36,358 nucleotides of DNA from an uncultured Clostridium sp. (GCA_946491915.1 CAMLYR010000007.1:1-36358), one strand, 5' to 3'. Positions 26,453 to 34,348 are shown, numbered from the stretch's first letter. Program-made: numbers and translations. The notes: generated by a model from the letters alone, not told the origin.

Positions 26453-26803
26453 TTATTCTTCTAGCCCAAAGCTCACACCTAATGCATTATTTACCTGATT
26501 AATGATTTTTTCATCATCTATATGACCTATCTTTTCCTTTAAACGGCTTTTATCTATTGTTCGTATTTGTTCTGTTAAAACGACTGAATTATTTTTTAAT
26601 CCACAACTTTCTGAATCAATTTCTATATGTGTTGGTAATTTATTTTTTCCTGTTTGTGAAGTAATAGCCGCTGCAATCACTGTAGGACTATATTTGTTTC
26701 CTAAATCATTTTGTATAATGAGTACAGGTCTAATTCCTCCTTGTTCTGAACCTACCACTGGGCTTAAATCTGCATAAAACATATCTCCTCTTTTTATTAC
26801 CAT
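26453..26803 (-). CDS. mazF: EndoA/MazF mRNA interferase
   Basis: From the ATG at 26803 the protein has 116 residues, the same length as B. subtilis EndoA. It cleaves single-stranded RNA at short sequences (UACAU in the Bacillus enzyme). [33 protein letters not shown], given here in parts, is typical: [23 protein letters not shown] with Arg25 and AAAITSQ with Thr48, the two residues known to be catalytic in the Bacillus enzyme. An upstream TTG at 26818 overlaps the GGGAG site and is less likely. In Bacillus the antitoxin gene ndoAI (mazE) sits directly upstream after alr; here the upstream gene is gerS-like and no mazE is present. Confidence 0.95.
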   Translation of the reverse strand: MVIKRGDMFYADLSPVVGSEQGGIRPVLIIQNDLGNKYSPTVIAAAITSQTGKNKLPTHIEIDSESCGLKNNSVVLTEQIRTIDKSRLKEKIGHIDDEKIINQVNNALGVSFGLEE

Positions 26804-26874
26804 TTCTTTCACTCCCAATATTGTTGTATTATCAAGTATGTGTTTTATTTTAAATATTAGCCATGTAAAGTTTT

Positions 26875-27483
26875 TTATTGAAACTTTACTTCTTTATATA
26901 ATATGTAAATTAATGTTTTTTTGCTATTGTCTTTTATTTCCATTTTAGTAGGTTTTCCTGTTTCTTTGCTGATATATAATATTCTATATTTTGTATATGG
27001 GTTTTCTTTGTTTTCTGTTTCTAATATGATTTCATTATCTTTTTCTTCATATTCTCTTTTGCCATTTTGTTTATATGTTTCTATAAATGTATTTAAATCC
27101 ATACAATTATTTGTCATATATGGATAGTTACTATATATTTTTGAAATATTTAAGTTGGTATTTTCTACGTTTAATTCATTTTCTGTTTTTGTAATTTTTA
27201 TCCCTCGTATATTTTCTGGATCTAATACTTCTTGTTCTGATATATCTGGTGCATACTTTTGTTTTATAACATATCTATTGACATTTTTATTGCTATTAAC
27301 TTCTATCTCTATAATGCTTTCATATGAACTAATATTTAAAATATTTTCAATAATTTCTTGACTACTACTATTATTTCCAATTTTTATTTTTTTACTCTTT
27401 GTTATATAAAAAAATATAGCAAAAGAAATGACAATTAAACTAATTATGATGATTGTTTTTTTCAATATCTTATTTTTATTCAA
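26875..27483 (-). CDS. GerS-like/LolA-fold membrane-anchored protein
   Basis: This 202-residue protein has an N-terminal TM segment ([18 protein letters not shown], about 10-27) and an extracytoplasmic domain rich in alternating beta strands ([53 protein letters not shown]). The pattern is that of LolA-like lipoprotein carriers and of clostridial GerS, needed for spore cortex hydrolase action in C. difficile. Unlike GerS it lacks a lipobox cysteine and keeps a TM anchor. The neighbour mazF supports the call: in C. difficile gerS is next to alr2 and, as I recall, mazEF. The start is TTG, reached from AGGAGG through a run of T. Confidence 0.6.
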   Translation of the reverse strand: MNKNKILKKTIIIISLIVISFAIFFYITKSKKIKIGNNSSSQEIIENILNISSYESIIEIEVNSNKNVNRYVIKQKYAPDISEQEVLDPENIRGIKITKTENELNVENTNLNISKIYSNYPYMTNNCMDLNTFIETYKQNGKREYEEKDNEIILETENKENPYTKYRILYISKETGKPTKMEIKDNSKKTLIYILYKEVKFQ

Positions 27484-27530
27484 AAAAAGCCTCCTAATAA
27501 AACAAGTACGTATCTTTGCTACATCTTATT

Positions 27531-28505
27531 CTAGAGACTTTTAAAATATTCTTCTATTTTATGAATTAAATCCTCTTTTGTTTCTATTTTATTAATAGAA
27601 TTTCTAAATTCACTTGAATTTTTAAGATTTTTGGTATACCATGCAATATGTTTTCGAAGCTCCTTAACAGCTATTTCTCCTTTTTCTTCTACTGCTAACT
27701 CTATATGTTTTTTTATAATTGCCAACTTTTCGTCATTAGTCGGTTCTGCCATTTTCTTACCAGTTTCTAGATATTCCATTATTTCTCTAAATATCCATGG
27801 TCTACCAAACGTTCCTCTTCCAATCATAATACCGTCTACGCCAGTATATTCAAACATTCTTTTTGCTGATTCACCATCTACCACATCCCCATTTCCAATA
27901 ACGGGAATATGCACACTCTCTTTTACTTGTTTTATGATATCTAAATCAGCTTTTCCTGTATAAAATTCACTTCTTGTTCTTCCATGTATGGTTATTGCAG
28001 ATATTCCAACTGCCTCTGCAATTTTAGCAATCTCCACAGCAACTATATTTTCCTTATCCCATCCTTTCCTAATTTTTAATGTAACTGGTACTTTTGAATG
28101 TTGAATAACTGTTTTTAAAATACTTTCTGCCTTTTCTAAATCTAATAGTAATTTACTACCATCACCATTTTTGACTACCTTTGGTGCTGGGCATCCCATA
28201 TTAATATCTACAATATCTGCAATTTTGCTTACTTGTTCTGCTGCATATGCCATGGATTCTTCATCACTTCCAAAAATCTGCATACTAATTGGTCTTTTTT
28301 CTCCATCTGTATTTAGCAATCTTTTGGTTTTTAAATCATTATGAAACATAGCTCTCGCACTTGCCATTTCTGTACAAACCATCCCTGCTCCAAATTCTTT
28401 ACATATCATTCGAAACGGTCTATTGGTGACACCTGCCATGGGCGCTAATATTAAATTATTCTCTAATTCTACATTTCCTATCCTTAATTTTTTTATATAA
28501 CTCAT
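27531..28505 (-). CDS. dusB: tRNA-dihydrouridine synthase, DusB type
   Basis: Dus enzymes reduce uridine to dihydrouridine in the tRNA D-loop using FMN and NADPH. The TIM-barrel protein of 324 residues has LAPMAGVTNRPFRMICKEFG at the start, CTEMASARA, SMQIFGSD, DINMGCPAPKVVKNGDGS with catalytic Cys near 105, TIHGRTRSEFYTGKADLD, IGNGDV and GIMIGRGTFGRPWIF. ATGs stand at 28508 and 28505; AAGGAG is two and five bases away, so I prefer 28505. It follows rodA across a 205-bp foldback element and lies upstream of the gerS-like gene. Confidence 0.96.
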   Translation of the reverse strand: MSYIKKLRIGNVELENNLILAPMAGVTNRPFRMICKEFGAGMVCTEMASARAMFHNDLKTKRLLNTDGEKRPISMQIFGSDEESMAYAAEQVSKIADIVDINMGCPAPKVVKNGDGSKLLLDLEKAESILKTVIQHSKVPVTLKIRKGWDKENIVAVEIAKIAEAVGISAITIHGRTRSEFYTGKADLDIIKQVKESVHIPVIGNGDVVDGESAKRMFEYTGVDGIMIGRGTFGRPWIFREIMEYLETGKKMAEPTNDEKLAIIKKHIELAVEEKGEIAVKELRKHIAWYTKNLKNSSEFRNSINKIETKEDLIHKIEEYFKSL

Positions 28506-28568
28506 CATTTCTCCTTATAAAACATATGTATTTTCATCTAACTAACAAGAGATAACTATATATTTAAT

Positions 28569-28773
28569 ACCGTTCAGCGTAGACGATTTTGTATTATTTT
28601 TTGGATAAATTCCTCGGCTCAATACGTGCTCTAGCCTTTCTAATTATAAAAGAAACGAGCCTCTCGCTGTATCGCGCTTCCTCATTTCTTTTCTATTAAG
28701 AAAGGCTACAAGCACTCCAATCACATTCGTCATTTATCCAAAAAATAATACAAAATCGTTTACACTGAACGGT
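28569..28773. repeat. 205-bp foldback (MITE-like) element
   Basis: The outer arms, 28569-28610 and 28732-28773, are 42 bases each and match as inverted repeats with two mismatches, starting ACCGTTCAG. The pairing resumes inside: GTGCTCTAGCCTTTCT near 28626-28641 with AGAAAGGCTACAAGCAC near 28700-28716, continuing to GAAACGAG/CTCATTTC. Nearly the whole 205 bp can form one long imperfect hairpin. It fills the space between the rodA stop and dusB. No coding sequence was seen in it. Confidence 0.88.
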
Positions 28774-28781
28774 TATTCTGT

Positions 28782-29888
28782 TTATTGTACAAATATTGTT
28801 TTTTGTCTTTTACCACTAATATTTAATAATAGTCCAATACAGATAAAGTTTGTAATCAAAGAACTTCCTCCATAACTAATAAAAGGTAGTGGTACACCTG
28901 TTATTGGTAATAATCCCATAACCATTCCTATATTTTCTAGTACATGGAATAAAAATATTCCTGTAATCCCAATGGCAATTAACGAACCTGCTTTATCTTT
29001 TGCCGTTTTGGCAATATAAATACATTTGGTTATTAAATATACATATAGCAAAATAATACCACCTGCTACAATAAATCCCATTTCTTCTCCAATAACAGAA
29101 TAAATAAAGTCTGTTGTTTTAGGATATAAAAATCCTAGTTGTGTTTGATTTCCTTTTAAAATTCCCATTCCTGTTAATCCACCTGAACCTATGGCAATTT
29201 TAGATTGAATGATATTATATCCAGCCCCTCTAGGGTCTGATTCTGGATTTAAGAATACATCAATTCTTGTTTTGGCATGTTCTGGCAATACAAAATTATA
29301 TAGCAAAGGAACTGCAATTACAATTAATAAAATGGTTCCTATAATATATTTTTTGTCTAAACCTGCCGAAAATAACATTAATGCCATTGCTACAATATAG
29401 GCTAGTGCTGTTCCATAATCAGGTTGCATTACAATTAATAAGATTGGTACACCTACAACTGCTAATGCAATTGGTAATTTTGCTATTCTATTAATTTCAT
29501 CTTGTCCTTTTCGTTGAATTTTTATAATCGTATATGTTAAAAATAAAATCACAAATACTTTATCAAATTCTCCTGGTTGAAATGAAAATCCCAATATATT
29601 ATACCAACTTGTTGCTCCATTAATAGGAGAGGTAAATAATACCCCTATTAATAGTACAATAAATATGCCATATAATACTGGTGATGCTTTTAACAACAAG
29701 TTATAATCTATAAACATAACAATTACCATAGCTATCAAACTAACAACAAACCATATGATTTGTTTTGTAAATTCTTCATATTCAGTTTCTTGCGTGGCAG
29801 AAAATAATGCAACTATTCCTATAATACACAGAATAATTGCAGTAATTAAGATTCCCCACTCCATATTTTTTAATTCTCTTTTTCTCAT
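28782..29888 (-). CDS. rodA: Rod-shape SEDS glycosyltransferase RodA
   Basis: This 368-residue polytopic protein has about ten TM helices of the SEDS family, which polymerises lipid II together with a class B PBP. Seen: an N-terminal LKNMEWGILITAIILCIIGI, FQPGEFDKVFVIL, MQPDYGTALAYI with the catalytic-type Asp loop, the long outer loop RIDVFLNPESDPRGAGYNII, SGGLTGMGILKGNQTQLGFL, TDFIYSVIGEEMGF and GVPLPFISYGGSSL. The last two are hallmarks of SEDS proteins. I call it RodA rather than FtsW from the min-linked position and loop text. Its start is 18 bases downstream of minE. Confidence 0.93.
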   Translation of the reverse strand: MRKRELKNMEWGILITAIILCIIGIVALFSATQETEYEEFTKQIIWFVVSLIAMVIVMFIDYNLLLKASPVLYGIFIVLLIGVLFTSPINGATSWYNILGFSFQPGEFDKVFVILFLTYTIIKIQRKGQDEINRIAKLPIALAVVGVPILLIVMQPDYGTALAYIVAMALMLFSAGLDKKYIIGTILLIVIAVPLLYNFVLPEHAKTRIDVFLNPESDPRGAGYNIIQSKIAIGSGGLTGMGILKGNQTQLGFLYPKTTDFIYSVIGEEMGFIVAGGIILLYVYLITKCIYIAKTAKDKAGSLIAIGITGIFLFHVLENIGMVMGLLPITGVPLPFISYGGSSLITNFICIGLLLNISGKRQKTIFVQ

Positions 29889-29906
29889 TAAATCACTCTT
29901 TTTCTA

Positions 29907-30536
29907 TTATTTTTTTTGATTTAATTCTTCTTTTGTGTCTTTTTCTGCAACTTTTTCTTTATTTTCTGAATCTATATCTTCTGTTTTATCAGTTTCTTGA
30001 TTTTCGTTTTTATTTTCTTCTTGATTTGCTTCCTTATTTTCTTCCTTATTTTCTATTTTCTCTTTTTTCGTTTCAGAATTTGAACTTTGTTCTTCTGTTT
30101 TATTATCTTGTTTTTTGGTTTCTATTTCTTTCTGTTCATTTTGTTTGTCCTCTTTTTCATTTTCTCCTTTTTGATTTTTTGTTTCTTCTTGTTGATTATC
30201 CTTTATCTCTTCTTTCTTTTTTTCCATTTTTCTTGCTTCATTTTTTATATTTAATATAGGAATATTCGCATATAAAGCTGGAGCCCCATTCGTACCATCT
30301 TCATTTTCTTTATTCGTTAATCTTACATCTATTGCTCCTTCATCTATATCTATATATTTTTTAATTACTTCTATTATTTCTTGTTTCATTAGCTCTAAGA
30401 AGTCTGCAGAAACATTTGCTCTATCTTGCATAAGAACCAAATGTAGTCTTTCCTTTGCAGCCTCTTTTGAATGTGGAGCTATTTTTTCTTCTTTCTTTTT
30501 TAATTTGTTAAAGAATTTCATTATGCTTTCAAACAT
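29907..30536 (-). CDS. minE: Cell-division topological factor MinE with long charged tail
   Basis: MinE stimulates the MinD ATPase and drives its release from membranes. The first 100 residues are ordinary: MFESIMKFFNKLKKK (membrane-targeting helix), AKERLHLVLMQDRA (anti-MinC/MinD contact helix, 27-40) and the dimerising beta domain (to NIPILNIK, about 97). The remaining 110 residues are a low-complexity tail of Lys, Glu, Asn and Gln with no hydrophobic residues to speak of, so the protein is 209 residues against the usual 80-100. The tail is read in the same frame without interruption. It lies 29 bases downstream of minD and upstream of rodA. Confidence 0.9.
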   Translation of the reverse strand: MFESIMKFFNKLKKKEEKIAPHSKEAAKERLHLVLMQDRANVSADFLELMKQEIIEVIKKYIDIDEGAIDVRLTNKENEDGTNGAPALYANIPILNIKNEARKMEKKKEEIKDNQQEETKNQKGENEKEDKQNEQKEIETKKQDNKTEEQSSNSETKKEKIENKEENKEANQEENKNENQETDKTEDIDSENKEKVAEKDTKEELNQKK

Positions 30537-30565
30537 TCTTAACTTTCCCTCCGACCTTTGTTTTA

Positions 30566-31360
30566 TTATGATTTTTTAAATAATCTTTTTAATTTGGCAA
30601 AAAAACCTTTTTCTCTTCCTGGAATTGTTACTTCAATTTTTTCACCTAAAACTCTTTTTGCAATTTCGATATATGCTTTTCCTGATGGTGCTCTTCTATT
30701 TTGGATAACAGGCTCTCCTTTATTAGTTTGTGTAATGATATATTCATCATCTGGTACAACACCAATTAAATCGATGGATAATAAATCCACAATATCATCC
30801 ACATCCATCATTTCACCTTTTCTTACCATATTAGGTCTTATTCTATTGATAACCAATTCTGGATTTTTGATATCAGACGATTCTAAAAGTCCTATAATTC
30901 TATCTGCATCTCTTATAGCAGATATTTCTGCTGTTGTAACAACGATTGCTCTGTCTGCTCCAGCAATAGCATTTTTAAAGCCTTGCTCTATTCCTGCTGG
31001 ACAATCTATTAATATGTAGTCAAATTCTTCCTTTAATTTGCCTACTAGGTTTCTCATTTGTTCTTCATTTACTGCGCTTTTATCTCTTGTTTGGGCTGCT
31101 GGTAATAGGTATAATTCTTTAAATCTTTTATCTTTTATTAATGCTTGTCTTAATTTACATTTTTCTTCCACAACATCGACGATGTCATATACAATTCTAT
31201 TTTCTAATCCCATAACAACATCTAAATTACGTAATCCTATATCTGTATCAATTAGTACAACTTTTTTTCCTTCTAATGCTAAACTAGAACCTAAATTTGC
31301 TGTTGTTGTTGTTTTTCCTACTCCACCTTTTCCTGATGTGATAACAATTACTTCTCCCAT
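30566..31360 (-). CDS. minD: Septum-site determining protein MinD
   Basis: MinD is the membrane-cycling ParA-type ATPase of division-site selection. The 264-residue protein has the deviant Walker A SGKGGVGKT (9-17) with its signature lysine, DTDIGLRNLDVVMGLENR, YILIDCPAGIEQGF (Walker B) and a C-terminal amphipathic membrane helix FFAKLKRLFKK. All family elements are present. The ATG at 31360 follows AAGGAGGAGAATT. It heads minD-minE-rodA with its own promoter. minC, which normally precedes minD in related operons, is not in this window. Confidence 0.97.
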   Translation of the reverse strand: MGEVIVITSGKGGVGKTTTTANLGSSLALEGKKVVLIDTDIGLRNLDVVMGLENRIVYDIVDVVEEKCKLRQALIKDKRFKELYLLPAAQTRDKSAVNEEQMRNLVGKLKEEFDYILIDCPAGIEQGFKNAIAGADRAIVVTTAEISAIRDADRIIGLLESSDIKNPELVINRIRPNMVRKGEMMDVDDIVDLLSIDLIGVVPDDEYIITQTNKGEPVIQNRRAPSGKAYIEIAKRVLGEKIEVTIPGREKGFFAKLKRLFKKS

Positions 31361-31404
31361 AATTCTCCTCCTTAGGATTTAAAAACACATATTTTGATGT
31401 GTAT

Positions 31405-31433
31405 ATCATATAACGAAATCCATTAATTGTCAA
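31405..31433 (-). promoter_or_regulatory. Strong sigma-A promoter of minD-minE-rodA
   Basis: On the minus strand, TTGACA (31428-31433), 17 bases, then TATGAT (31405-31410). Two direct copies of TTGCTAAAAT (31443-31452 and 31463-31472, plus-strand reading), 20 bp apart, lie just upstream of the -35. The 318-bp gap between minD and the pilin-like gene also holds the palindromes ATTTCCTACGGAAAT and GGAAAATCGCTTTTCC and the terminator below. Confidence 0.85.
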
Positions 31434-31560
31434 TGATATTTGTTGCTAAAATTACAAAAAGATTGCTAAAATATTACAATTTTATTACATAAAGATTATA
31501 TTCCATATTTCCTACGGAAATACACATATGCACAATTAAGGAAAATCGCTTTTCCCTTTC

Positions 31561-31609
31561 AAAAAAAATAAACAAATACTATTTAGACTTTGTTCTTTAA
31601 TAGTATTTG
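31561..31609 (-). terminator. Intrinsic terminator after pilin-like gene
   Basis: CAAATACTATT (31573-31583) pairs with AATAGTATTTG (31599-31609). Leftward the stem is followed by TTTATTTTTTTT, so the spoIVFA/B-like transcript should end before minD. Confidence 0.85.
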
Positions 31610-31678
31610 CTCAGTATTTCAGCAATCATTGTATATTATATCTTTTTGTAACCAATCCCTCATAAGTCATTTTTCTTC

Positions 31679-32191
31679 TTATCTATTTTTTAATTCTACT
31701 CTTTCTTGATCACCTTTGATATAATCTGTATAATAGATTTGCGTTGTATCTTTTTCTTTAACGCTAATCCCTTCTACGTAAAAGATGTTATGACTATCTC
31801 CATTTATAATATAAATATCTGTTAGATTAGATGTGTATTTATATCCATTTGCTTTATATGTTTCATAATCTTCTCCATAATTTAAAGTTAATCCCTCTAT
31901 TTTTTCTAATTCTATAATATAAAATTTTCCAGTATCATTTGCTCCTATGACTCCTGCATTTTCCAAATTCGTAATATCCGGATATTCTGTTTTAGCCGGT
32001 ATATCACCATATTCTGAATAATATGCCGATATCTTGTCTCTTAAATTTTCTATATCAGTTTGCATATTGGTTAAATTTCTTATATAAATATTGTCTTTTG
32101 CAGAATACAGTATCATTCCTGTTATAGTTAATATAATAATAACTGCTATTGACAATGAAATCAGTGTAACCCCTTTATCTTTTTTTATCAT
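31679..32191 (-). CDS. Type IV prepilin-like protein
   Basis: This 170-residue protein begins MIKKDKG, then VTLISLSIAVIIILTITGMI, the basic leader, Gly and hydrophobic helix of a class III (PilD-type) signal; cleavage would fall after Gly7. The usual Glu at +5 is replaced by Ser. The rest is a polar globular part with a helix (MQTDIENLRDKISAYYSEYG) as in pseudopilins. GGAGG at 32201-32205 is nine bases from the ATG at 32191 and only three from one at 32197, so I chose 32191. It follows the SpoIVFB-like gene by 38 bases; no other pilus gene is visible. Its role is unknown. Confidence 0.7.
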   Translation of the reverse strand: MIKKDKGVTLISLSIAVIIILTITGMILYSAKDNIYIRNLTNMQTDIENLRDKISAYYSEYGDIPAKTEYPDITNLENAGVIGANDTGKFYIIELEKIEGLTLNYGEDYETYKANGYKYTSNLTDIYIINGDSHNIFYVEGISVKEKDTTQIYYTDYIKGDQERVELKNR

Positions 32192-32229
32192 TTGCATTTA
32201 CCTCCAACATTCTTCAGAATAATATACTA

Positions 32230-32940
32230 TCAATTCACTTTATTTTCAATCGGAATATCTATATTTTCATAATCACATTTACTCATTTCTTGTTGTATCA
32301 TGTCATATAATATTTTTCGATTTCTATATATCCTTTGTTCTTTTATTTGCAATCCCCATAAGAAAATAATGACTAAAAATATTGCAATGTTTTTTAAGTA
32401 TAATATTGCTATACTACTCATGATTGTTATAATAATCAAAGTTGTATAAGATATTCCATATATGTATTTTTCAGCAGTCTGTTTTCCCTTAAAAATATAG
32501 ATAATACCTTTTAATATTCTTCCACCATCTAATGGATATATTGGTAATATGTTGAAGATAATCAATGTTATATTTGAAAATATGATAATTAGTTTATCAT
32601 ATTCATTCAGGTTAAAATGATTATATACCATAAAAATAATGATTATGAATACATTTGTTACTGGTCCTGCTAATGCTACAAATATTTTTTTAATTTCTAA
32701 AAGATTTCCCTTTTTTATTTTTATATTATAATCCTTTCTGTTAATATCAAAATTGATGGATACACCAAATGGTTTTATTTCTATTTTCGTTGGTTTCATA
32801 CCTAATAAAATCCCAGCAAATAAATGTCCAAATTCGTGAATAATAGCAAATAACATGATCATCGCATATATTTTTATTTGATTGGTTATAAAGAACAATA
32901 TGGCAAGTATAAATATTTTTAAATCAATTCTAAATTTCAT
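32230..32940 (-). CDS. spoIVFB: SpoIVFB-like M50 site-2 protease
   Basis: SpoIVFB is the intramembrane metalloprotease that matures pro-sigma-K in the mother cell. This 236-residue protein has about six TM segments, the zinc motif HEFGH (35-39) in its second helix and the third ligand in NILPIYPLDGGRIL (130-143). GMKPTKIEIKPFGVSINFD after the first motif is typical of this subfamily, and no CBS domain is present. The gene starts 10 bases after the M23 gene, as spoIVFB follows spoIVFA in Bacillus. The pairing, and minD nearby, support the specific name, though other M50 proteases cannot be excluded. Confidence 0.82.
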   Translation of the reverse strand: MKFRIDLKIFILAILFFITNQIKIYAMIMLFAIIHEFGHLFAGILLGMKPTKIEIKPFGVSINFDINRKDYNIKIKKGNLLEIKKIFVALAGPVTNVFIIIIFMVYNHFNLNEYDKLIIIFSNITLIIFNILPIYPLDGGRILKGIIYIFKGKQTAEKYIYGISYTTLIIITIMSSIAILYLKNIAIFLVIIFLWGLQIKEQRIYRNRKILYDMIQQEMSKCDYENIDIPIENKVN

Positions 32941-32950
32941 CTCTTCTCCT

Positions 32951-33841
32951 TTATAATTCTAAAATCTTTTGTGGATCAACAGTCCTTTCCGATATTCGAA
33001 TTTCAAAATGTAAATGTGGACCTGTTGAATTTCCAGTAGACCCTACTTCTGCTATCTCTTGTCCTTGTGTAACCATATCCCCTTCTTTTACATATAAAGC
33101 GTTACAATGTGCATAAATAATACTGACTTCTCCTATTTGTACTTTTATATGTTTTCCATAATCCCCCTCCTCTGAAGCCAGGACCACCTGTCCATCAGTT
33201 GCTGATTTTATTTTGGTTCCTAGCACTGCTGCTATATCTGTTCCTGTATGATCTTTGGGGACTGTTCCTGTTGCCGTTTCTCTATAGCCATATATAGAAC
33301 TAATCGTTCCTTCTACTGGTTTTATAAAACTGGTTGTATTTTTCACATTTAGAATATCTTGTTCTTCTTGAGATAAACTCTGATTTTCTTCTACTTGCTC
33401 ATTTCCTTCTGTGCTTTGCTCTACCGCACCTCCTATTCCATTATTCATTTCTGTATTTTGTGTTACATTTTCATCATTACTTTCTTGATTTTCATTTTCA
33501 TTTTGGTTTTCTTTATTAAAAATTCCCATCAAATAATTTTTGGTATCCTCATATAGTTTTCCAAAATCAATATCATAAGATATAATTTCATTTACTTTAT
33601 TAATGAAATCTTCTGAAAAAATATATTGCTTATTTTGTATGGTATATATGACTAAATAAATACATATACATACTATCAGTTGAATAATCATTTTTCTTAA
33701 TAACTTTATGTCCTTTTTTTCATGTTTTTCTTTTTTATCTTTTTCATCGTGAACAACAGTTAGTCCTTCATTTCTTTTTCTACGTTCATAAATTTCCTCA
33801 GCTCGTCTAATTCTTTCTTCTACTGTCATTGTCCTTTCCAT
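32951..33841 (-). CDS. SpoIVFA-like membrane M23 peptidase
   Basis: This 296-residue protein has a charged N-terminal 45 residues, one TM (MIIQLIVCICIYLVIYTI, about 51-68), an Asn/Glu-rich linker (110-165) and a C-terminal LytM/M23 domain (about 170-296). The metal and catalytic residues are all present: DHTGTD (His198, Asp202), YAH (His245) and GPHLHFE (His276, His278). Bacillus SpoIVFA, which holds SpoIVFB inactive until cleaved, has a degenerate M23 domain; here it could still be an active endopeptidase. The ATG at 33841 uses GAGGTG, which sits in a hairpin arm. Confidence 0.85.
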   Translation of the reverse strand: MERTMTVEERIRRAEEIYERRKRNEGLTVVHDEKDKKEKHEKKDIKLLRKMIIQLIVCICIYLVIYTIQNKQYIFSEDFINKVNEIISYDIDFGKLYEDTKNYLMGIFNKENQNENENQESNDENVTQNTEMNNGIGGAVEQSTEGNEQVEENQSLSQEEQDILNVKNTTSFIKPVEGTISSIYGYRETATGTVPKDHTGTDIAAVLGTKIKSATDGQVVLASEEGDYGKHIKVQIGEVSIIYAHCNALYVKEGDMVTQGQEIAEVGSTGNSTGPHLHFEIRISERTVDPQKILEL

Positions 33842-33844
33842 ATA

Positions 33845-33898
33845 AAAACACCTCTTCCTTGGTTTCTTGTTTAACTATATGTTTGGAAAAGGTGTTTT
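33845..33898 (-). promoter_or_regulatory. Hairpin containing the ribosome binding site of the M23 gene
   Basis: On the minus strand, AAAACACCTTTTCC (33898-33885) pairs with GGAAGAGGTGTTTT (33858-33845), 14 bases with one mismatch, around a 26-base loop. The 3' arm contains GAGGTG and leads into TTTTT and the ATG at 33841. It starts five bases after the stop of the upstream gene, so it can act as that gene's terminator and as a translation block. Confidence 0.7.
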
Positions 33899-33902
33899 AT
33901 GC

Positions 33903-34238
33903 CTATTTGATAATCAATAATATAAATTGTAAAATCATAATAATACTTGCTATATATGCATATTTTTTTAGTTTTTTATTAATTTTAGAGTTTAAAATCA
34001 CTTCTTTTTCAGATTTTTCTACTCTTTCTATATATTCTGATACTAACATTTCTGCTTCTTTTATAGCATATTGACTATCTTCTGTGTCTCTATTTATTTG
34101 TTTTTTTTCCATATTTTTATTTATCTTTTGAAACTTTTTTATCATTTTATTAGATTTAAAAACCACATATGCTTCTTTCACGATATTGGATGGTAAATTT
34201 TTTAAAATCACCATATTTTTTAAATCGATATCTTCCAT
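33903..34238 (-). CDS. Tail-anchored hypothetical protein (111 aa)
   Basis: I do not recognise this protein. Residues 1-85 are charged and helical (EAEMLVSEYIERVEKSEKEV) and the C-terminus is one TM segment (YAYIASIIMILQFILLIIK, about 93-111), giving a tail-anchored layout with the bulk in the cytoplasm. The ATG at 34238 has a strong AAGGAGGTACAA site. It precedes the SpoIVFA-like gene in the same direction; the hairpin in between could separate or couple them. Confidence 0.75.
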   Translation of the reverse strand: MEDIDLKNMVILKNLPSNIVKEAYVVFKSNKMIKKFQKINKNMEKKQINRDTEDSQYAIKEAEMLVSEYIERVEKSEKEVILNSKINKKLKKYAYIASIIMILQFILLIIK

Positions 34239-34302
34239 TTGTACCTCCTTAGTTTCTTATGTATTTATTTTCAGTATTTCCATATTTTTTCACTTTATAC
34301 AG

Positions 34303-34342
34303 AAAAAGAGGCACATCTTGTTAAAAGATGTACCTCTTTTTT
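34303..34342. terminator. Strong bidirectional-type terminator
   Basis: AAAAAGAGGCACATCTT (34303-34319) pairs with AAGATGTACCTCTTTTT (34325-34341) with one mismatch and runs of T and A outside. It lies just past the stop of the coiled-coil gene. Confidence 0.9.
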
Positions 34343-34348
34343 CGATTT

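Noticed and set aside
29933..30259. Plus-strand open frame rich in Leu and Phe opposite the minE tail
   Set aside because: It is the complement of Lys/Glu-rich coding sequence and has no start signal.
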